Source: Lineus longissimus
Lineage: Eukaryota; Nemertea; Pilidiophora; Heteronemertea; Lineidae
DNA: 64,000 bases
Reading direction: 5' to 3'
Assembly: GCF_910592395.1 (NCBI RefSeq)
Contig: NC_088313.1
Coordinates: 5,890,501 to 5,954,500 of the forward strand
Positions 59,560-64,000 of the stretch are shown here, in pieces (the first letter of the stretch is position 1; each line of letters begins with the position of its first letter). A model generated the notes under the pieces. That model was not told where the DNA came from. It saw nothing but the letters and a program-made list of their open reading frames with translations, and did not search any database. A program made the position numbers and the translations under genes.

Positions 59560-59879
59560 GTTGAGTTGAGGAAGAGCTGTGGAAGAGTTGTGGAAGAGTT
59601 GCGGAAGAGTAGAGGAAGAGTTGAGGAAGTTGTCGCGGAAGAGTTGAGGTAGATGAAGTCGTCGTTGTAGATCCAGATGCACTATTCTGAGAAGAACTGT
59701 GAACGTATGACGATAATCCTTTGGATGTATAGCAAGAGTTCGTAGTAGTAGAAGGCCTATGCTCTGGTTGATCAATGAAGGGCGTACAATGGCAGTGTGG
59801 TAAGCGTCTGATGCAATTGCCAGAAAAATTGTGCTTTATGTCAACACGTCGGAGCAATTGGACAGTCTAGACCAATTAG

Positions 59880-60700
59880 AAAGTTCGTTACTAATGGGTG
59901 CAAATCTGAATGTTCGGCTCGATAAATTGCGTGCCTAACCTTTCCCATTCAAATGAGGCATGGCAACGATTTAAATTGTCTTTATTGATAAACACTTTTT
60001 GCATAATCATAACCATAATCACTAAAAACCAAAAAACAAATAAGGCTACTATTAAAAAATCATAAGAAAGTTAACATTGTTAAAACATAGGTACAACACT
60101 GTCAAAACCGTTGTAGACGATAAAATAAAATAAAAACACCACATAGACAAAAACACACAATCTTCCCGGGTCTCTTTTCCACTTTTATCAGCGCCCATAC
60201 AATATACAGTATTACTTGAAATCCTCCATAGAAAATCTACTCCAATAGCCAGGGCCAGCTGAAATATTCTAAGTTATTCAATGCACATATTGGTCAATAT
60301 TCTATCAAGTTGGTGCAGGTGCCAGTCAATTCAGGTGTCCGATATGAAGTAGAGGTCGCGACTAGAGCCTTTGAAGCAAAATGCTTGTTGACAGCTTTTA
60401 CAGGCCATGAGGTATCTTGCATGCATGAATCTGCCTCATCAGCAGGAAGCCCACATTGGTGTGGAGAAAGTTTATTTACCGGTTACATAAGATGATGGAA
60501 GAAGTTAAAATAAATTTCTGGCTGTGAAAAGCCTTTTCCGTATAATTGTGATATAATATATGACGGAAACTTATCACCTGACCAGGGGGCTAGTTTTCCG
60601 ATAACAAGCACAGTTTGATTTGATAGAAATGTTCAAGTTGACTTTGATATGGTGAGCAATGTGTTTTAAAAAAATGATTTTGTTTACTGGGAGTGTACAC
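59880..60700. other. AT-rich stretch without recognised features
   Basis: Between the LINE 5' side and the next R1 copy. A 61-codon plus-strand open frame at 60310 has no recognisable similarity. I see nothing else. Confidence 0.3.
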
Positions 60701-60754
60701 TGTGTATTGAGACTGTGTGTTGGTACATGGTTGGGGTGGGTATGTGTGCAGCGT

Positions 60755-61387
60755 AAATGGGCAAATTGCTTGATGATTAATCTATTGGAGGTGTTGATAG
60801 TACATGCACGTAATATGTATAAAGTTGTTTGATATGTTTGAAGTTGTGATAAATCGAATAAGATAAAATGGACATGGCAAAAAGTCAGCTTATACACCTT
60901 TCCAGAAATGGGGCGCTGAGTGTCCGAAATAGTGATGTCATAAGGGGAAACTAGGCCTTAGGTGGAGGGACAAAGGAGATAGTCATGGTTGACTTGAATG
61001 CCTTTAATGATGGACAAGGGGGGGGGGGGAAGTTAGTTCCAATGCAAGCCACCAATTTCGGGAAGCACGTTTAGGTGGATGTGAAAAAGATGCGCGTGTC
61101 TGTGGATGCATGTGTGTGATTATAAATTAGTAATTGGGCGAGTAAAAAAAGGAGTGTGTGTGAGGTGAAGTGAATTTGGTCGATGAGCGAGCGCAGCGAG
61201 GTGAATTGTGTGTTTGACAGTGTGCCGATTGACGGAGACCTGGGCCGATGGCCAATTCGGCAAATTTGTTGACTCGGTTTTTTCGTGTATTGAAGCTTTA
61301 GTGATCGGTCCATGGTTGGCTGGCTTGGTATTGGCCATGAATGAGGAACAAGATAATGATTCTGTTGGCGTTGTGATTTGTTATATA
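60755..61387 (+). repeat. R1 dispersed repeat copy, left part
   Basis: Matches 43590-44030 and the window start. It is interrupted at 61388 by LINE debris and resumes at 63181 with atatgtaggaagttgttgg. Confidence 0.75.
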
Positions 61388-61600
61388 AATAATACAAAAT
61401 AAATCTCATTTGTATCGCACGCTCAAAGCGCCCCTCTCCACTTGTCGAAAAGTAGCGTTTTTAACTGACTCTTGAACTGTTCAATGCTTGACTCTGCCCT
61501 GAGGGCTGGTGGCAGTTTATTCCATAGGCACGGCCCGCAGCTGGAAAAACGGCGCTCACCGTACCTATAGTTTTTGTCCTTCTTGCTTCTAGCAGATTAA
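61388..61600 (-). mobile_element. LINE 3' fragment (minus strand)
   Basis: Read on the minus strand it contains the pattern CGPCLWNKLPPALRAESSIE followed by FKSQLKTLLF. This is the conserved C-terminus of CR1/L2-type ORF2. Only the terminal portion is present. Confidence 0.55.
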
Positions 61601-63181
61601 ACCCAGAGGATATGTAAAGTGTAGAAGCATGTTACCAGTCATCGCTCGCATCGTGAATCTCTCGCTACAGGATGCTCGAGTTCCTACTGAATGGAAGTGT
61701 GCCCTGGTATCGCCTTTGTTAAAGAAAGCAGGACTTGATCGGACCTTTTCCAACTTTAGGCCGGTTAGCAACTGAGCATTTGTGTCTAAGCTTGTTGAGA
61801 GGGTAGTAGTTGACTACGGTAGCCAACTGTCCACAGTGATAACTCTGCCCCACTACCAGCAGTCCAGTCTGCATACCGCAAGAACCACTCGACAGAGACT
61901 GCTCTTCTGAAGGTTCAAAGTGACATTCTTATGAAAATGGACAATCAGGAAGTCTGCTTGCTAGTCTTGCTAGATCTAAGTGCCGCGTTTGATACGGTTG
62001 ATGTAGACATATTGCTTCAAACCATGGAGACAGATTTTGGCGTCACTGGCCTTTGCCTTCAGTGGCTGAAGTCTTATCTCTCTAATAGAGAGTAGTGTGT
62101 CGTCATCAATGGTAGCAAATCTAAGCATTTTTCACTCCATTGTGGTGTTCCACAGGGCAGTTGCCTTGGACCCATCCTCTTTTTGTTCTATATGTCAAGG
62201 CTTTATCACATCATTTCACGTCACTTGCCAGATGCACATGGCTATTCAGACGACAATCAGCTCTATATGTCTTTCCGTCCTTTGGCATCTACTAACCAGC
62301 AGAGAGCTGTGTGCGAAACGGAAGCATGTGTAGCTGATGTCCGTGCGTGGATGATCGAGAACGAGCTCCTCATCAATGACTTAAGACAGAGTTCATTTTT
62401 ATCGGTTCTAGACAAATGCTCCAGAAGGTAGATATGGGTCCAATCAGAGTGGGGGAGGCCTCAATTTCACCTGTCGAATCGGTACGAAACCTTGGTGTTT
62501 ACTTTGACAAAAACATGTCTATGGAAACCCATGTTAGTAGGGTCTGCTCCCAGGCTTTCCTGGGTCTTTATAAGATCCGCCAAATTCGACGGTTCCTGAG
62601 TCCTGAGTCAACCACCACTCTTGTTCATGCCTTTGTCACTTCTCACATTGATTATTGTAATTCCCTTCTATATGGCATTTCTACACATCAACTCTCCAGA
62701 CTGCAGCGTGCACTTAATGCTGCAGCTCGCGTTGTGTGTCTGGTGCCGCGGTTTGATCGTATCACACCGGTTCTCATGCGACTCCATTGGCTTCCTGTTA
62801 AATACAGGATTGTTTTCAAAGTGCTTTTATTTACATATAAGGCAATACATGGAGTCGCACCTGCGTACCTGTGTGATATGGTCAGACTGAGGCACCATTC
62901 CACCTACCATCTCCGCTCTGTTATTGCTCCAACTTTGGTGGTCCCTCGCACTAAGTGCAAAACCTTTGGTGACCGTTCTTTTTACAAGTCATCACCGGTT
63001 CTATGGAACCAGCTACCTTCCAACATCAGGCTTGCTGGTTCCATAGACATTTTCAAAACTCTCCTGAAACAACACCTTTTCAGGGAGTGTTTTGCTTTGT
63101 AAAGCGCCTGAGAATTTAAGTTTTTCTTTTAATTCAGGCGCTATAGAAATTCTTATATTCATTCATTCATTCATTCATTCA
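61600..63181 (+). mobile_element. CR1/L2-like LINE, 5'-truncated and broken
   Basis: Fragments in order: LVSPLLKKAGLDRTFSNFRP, then VLLDLSAAFDTVDVDILLQT (motif A), HCGVPQGSCLGPILFLFYMS (motif B) and GYSDDNQLYMSF (motif C, with SDD). The long open part 62416-63102 reads LGVYFDKNMSMETHVSRVCS to SIDIFKTLLKQHLFRECF. Stops and frame changes occur at about 61773, 61910-61960 and 62380. The 3' end is an attc microsatellite (63160-63181), typical of the L2/CR1 group. The empty site at 44030 shows insertion into atatgtagg. Confidence 0.85.
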
Positions 63182-64000
63182 TATGTAGGAAGTTGTTGGA
63201 TAAATATGTTTGAGGTTGTGACAACTCACACAACGTAGTGAGTCTAATGGTTACGTATACACTGTATGTAAAGTGTAAACAAAATGCATATAACCATCAT
63301 CTCCATCGAATCTGAAAAAATTTGTGCAGACCCATGACAATACTTTTTCCGGTTCCGGTTTACTTTTGACAGTTTTGTCGCATTCCATATGGGCCGCGCG
63401 TTAGTAAGCCAATCCTGCATTCATGACGCACCGCACCCACAGTTACGACGTCGGACGTGAATCCCATTGTTTCCTACCTCGTGACGCAATTATTGGGGGG
63501 GGGGGGGCTTCCCCCAATGTACTGGCTAAAACCTGTCAGTTTTAGAGAACGTGGGAGGGGGTTTGGGGGACTCATCCCCCAATGTACTGGCTAAATATGT
63601 CAGAAGGACGGAGGTTTGCGGGGCTCCCCATGTCAAACAGTTGTGCGAGTTCACTAGAGCTTGCTCTTTACATATTACTATTAGATTAAAGAATAAGTGT
63701 GCATGTTTGTGGATGAATGAATGAATGAATGATGCACGTGTATGGTAGTTTGAAACCAAATGTAAAGTTGGCTGTCTGAGTAAAATATCAAATTGGTAAA
63801 GTGTGTTTGAAAAGAGGTTAAAAGAGGAGTAGGATCTAAGGTGAATGGGTCGATGACCGAGCTGAACGGTGCATCGACAATGTATTGTAACGCTTGACCA
63901 ACAGCGAATGTTTTACCCTATTTTGCCCGTTTTGGCAATAATTAACGCGATCAGAGCAGCTGGTCAGAACACGAACACAGTTCTCTCCATTTACTTTGTC
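63181..64000 (+). repeat. R1 dispersed repeat copy, right part
   Basis: Resumes at atatgtaggaagttgttgg and matches 44030-44450 and 10092-10570. It runs off the window end. Confidence 0.75.

Larger units (their letters stand above)
56961..59870 (-). mobile_element. Non-LTR retrotransposon copy 3 upstream of H4, internally deleted
   Basis: 56961-57120 and 57711-57854 match the copy-2 3' end almost exactly, so the same 3' UTR adjoins the H4 leader. At 57855 the sequence jumps from the last codons of RT directly to the ORF2 endonuclease start (57856-58091), deleting about 3 kb. Full ORF1 follows upstream. The 3' UTR carries three units of about 160 bp and an expanded T-tract (57157-57240). The 5' UTR near 59560-59660 has ggaagagttg repeats. 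Confidence 0.82.

Overview
The window is animal nuclear DNA from an invertebrate. It has intronless replication-type histone genes with 3' stem-loops, spliced multi-exon genes, long introns, a satellite array and many classes of eukaryotic transposable element. The H2B N-terminus and abundant degenerate intergenic repeats would fit a marine lophotrochozoan (mollusc or brachiopod type), but that is a weak inference and no species is claimed.

Layout. 1-10.7 kb: a long dispersed repeat (called R1 here) split by a TIR DNA transposon, which is itself split by a very young Ty3/Gypsy element on the minus strand. 11.0-12.8 kb: a damaged H2B gene, a truncated non-LTR retrotransposon upstream of it, and the orphaned 3' flank of an H3 gene. 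13.6-20.2 kb: about 38 copies of a 169-bp satellite with one inverted copy at its left edge and a partial 8-monomer higher-order period. 20.2-36.9 kb: minus-strand exons, most joined by phase-compatible splice sites, that encode a KDZ-transposase/HMGXB3-like protein followed by Josephin, proline-rich, PHD and two F-box-like segments. Its large intron region holds tandem hammerhead-ribozyme repeats and a Mutator-like MITE. 38.7-41.4 kb: exons of an unidentified minus-strand gene. 41.4-43.5 kb: a hairpin MITE, a LINE scrap and the orphan 3' end of an H2A gene. 43.5-52 kb: R1 copies arranged as large palindromes, with a Harbinger element (transposase plus Myb/SANT partner) nested in them. 52-60 kb: H3 and H4, each with a non-LTR retrotransposon copy immediately upstream. 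60.6-64 kb: another R1 copy split by CR1/L2-like LINE debris.

How parts fit together. H2A, H2B, H3 and H4 pieces, duplicated 3' flanks and R1 spacers look like a histone repeat cluster broken up by mobile elements. Three related LINE copies end at a poly(C) tract 28-47 bp upstream of the H2B, H3 and H4 start codons, which suggests either target preference or spread by duplication of histone units. The large composite gene links transposase-derived, ubiquitin-related (Josephin, F-box) and chromatin-reading (PHD) segments. Several otherwise conserved frames carry single-base breaks, so either decay or residual sequencing error must be considered throughout.
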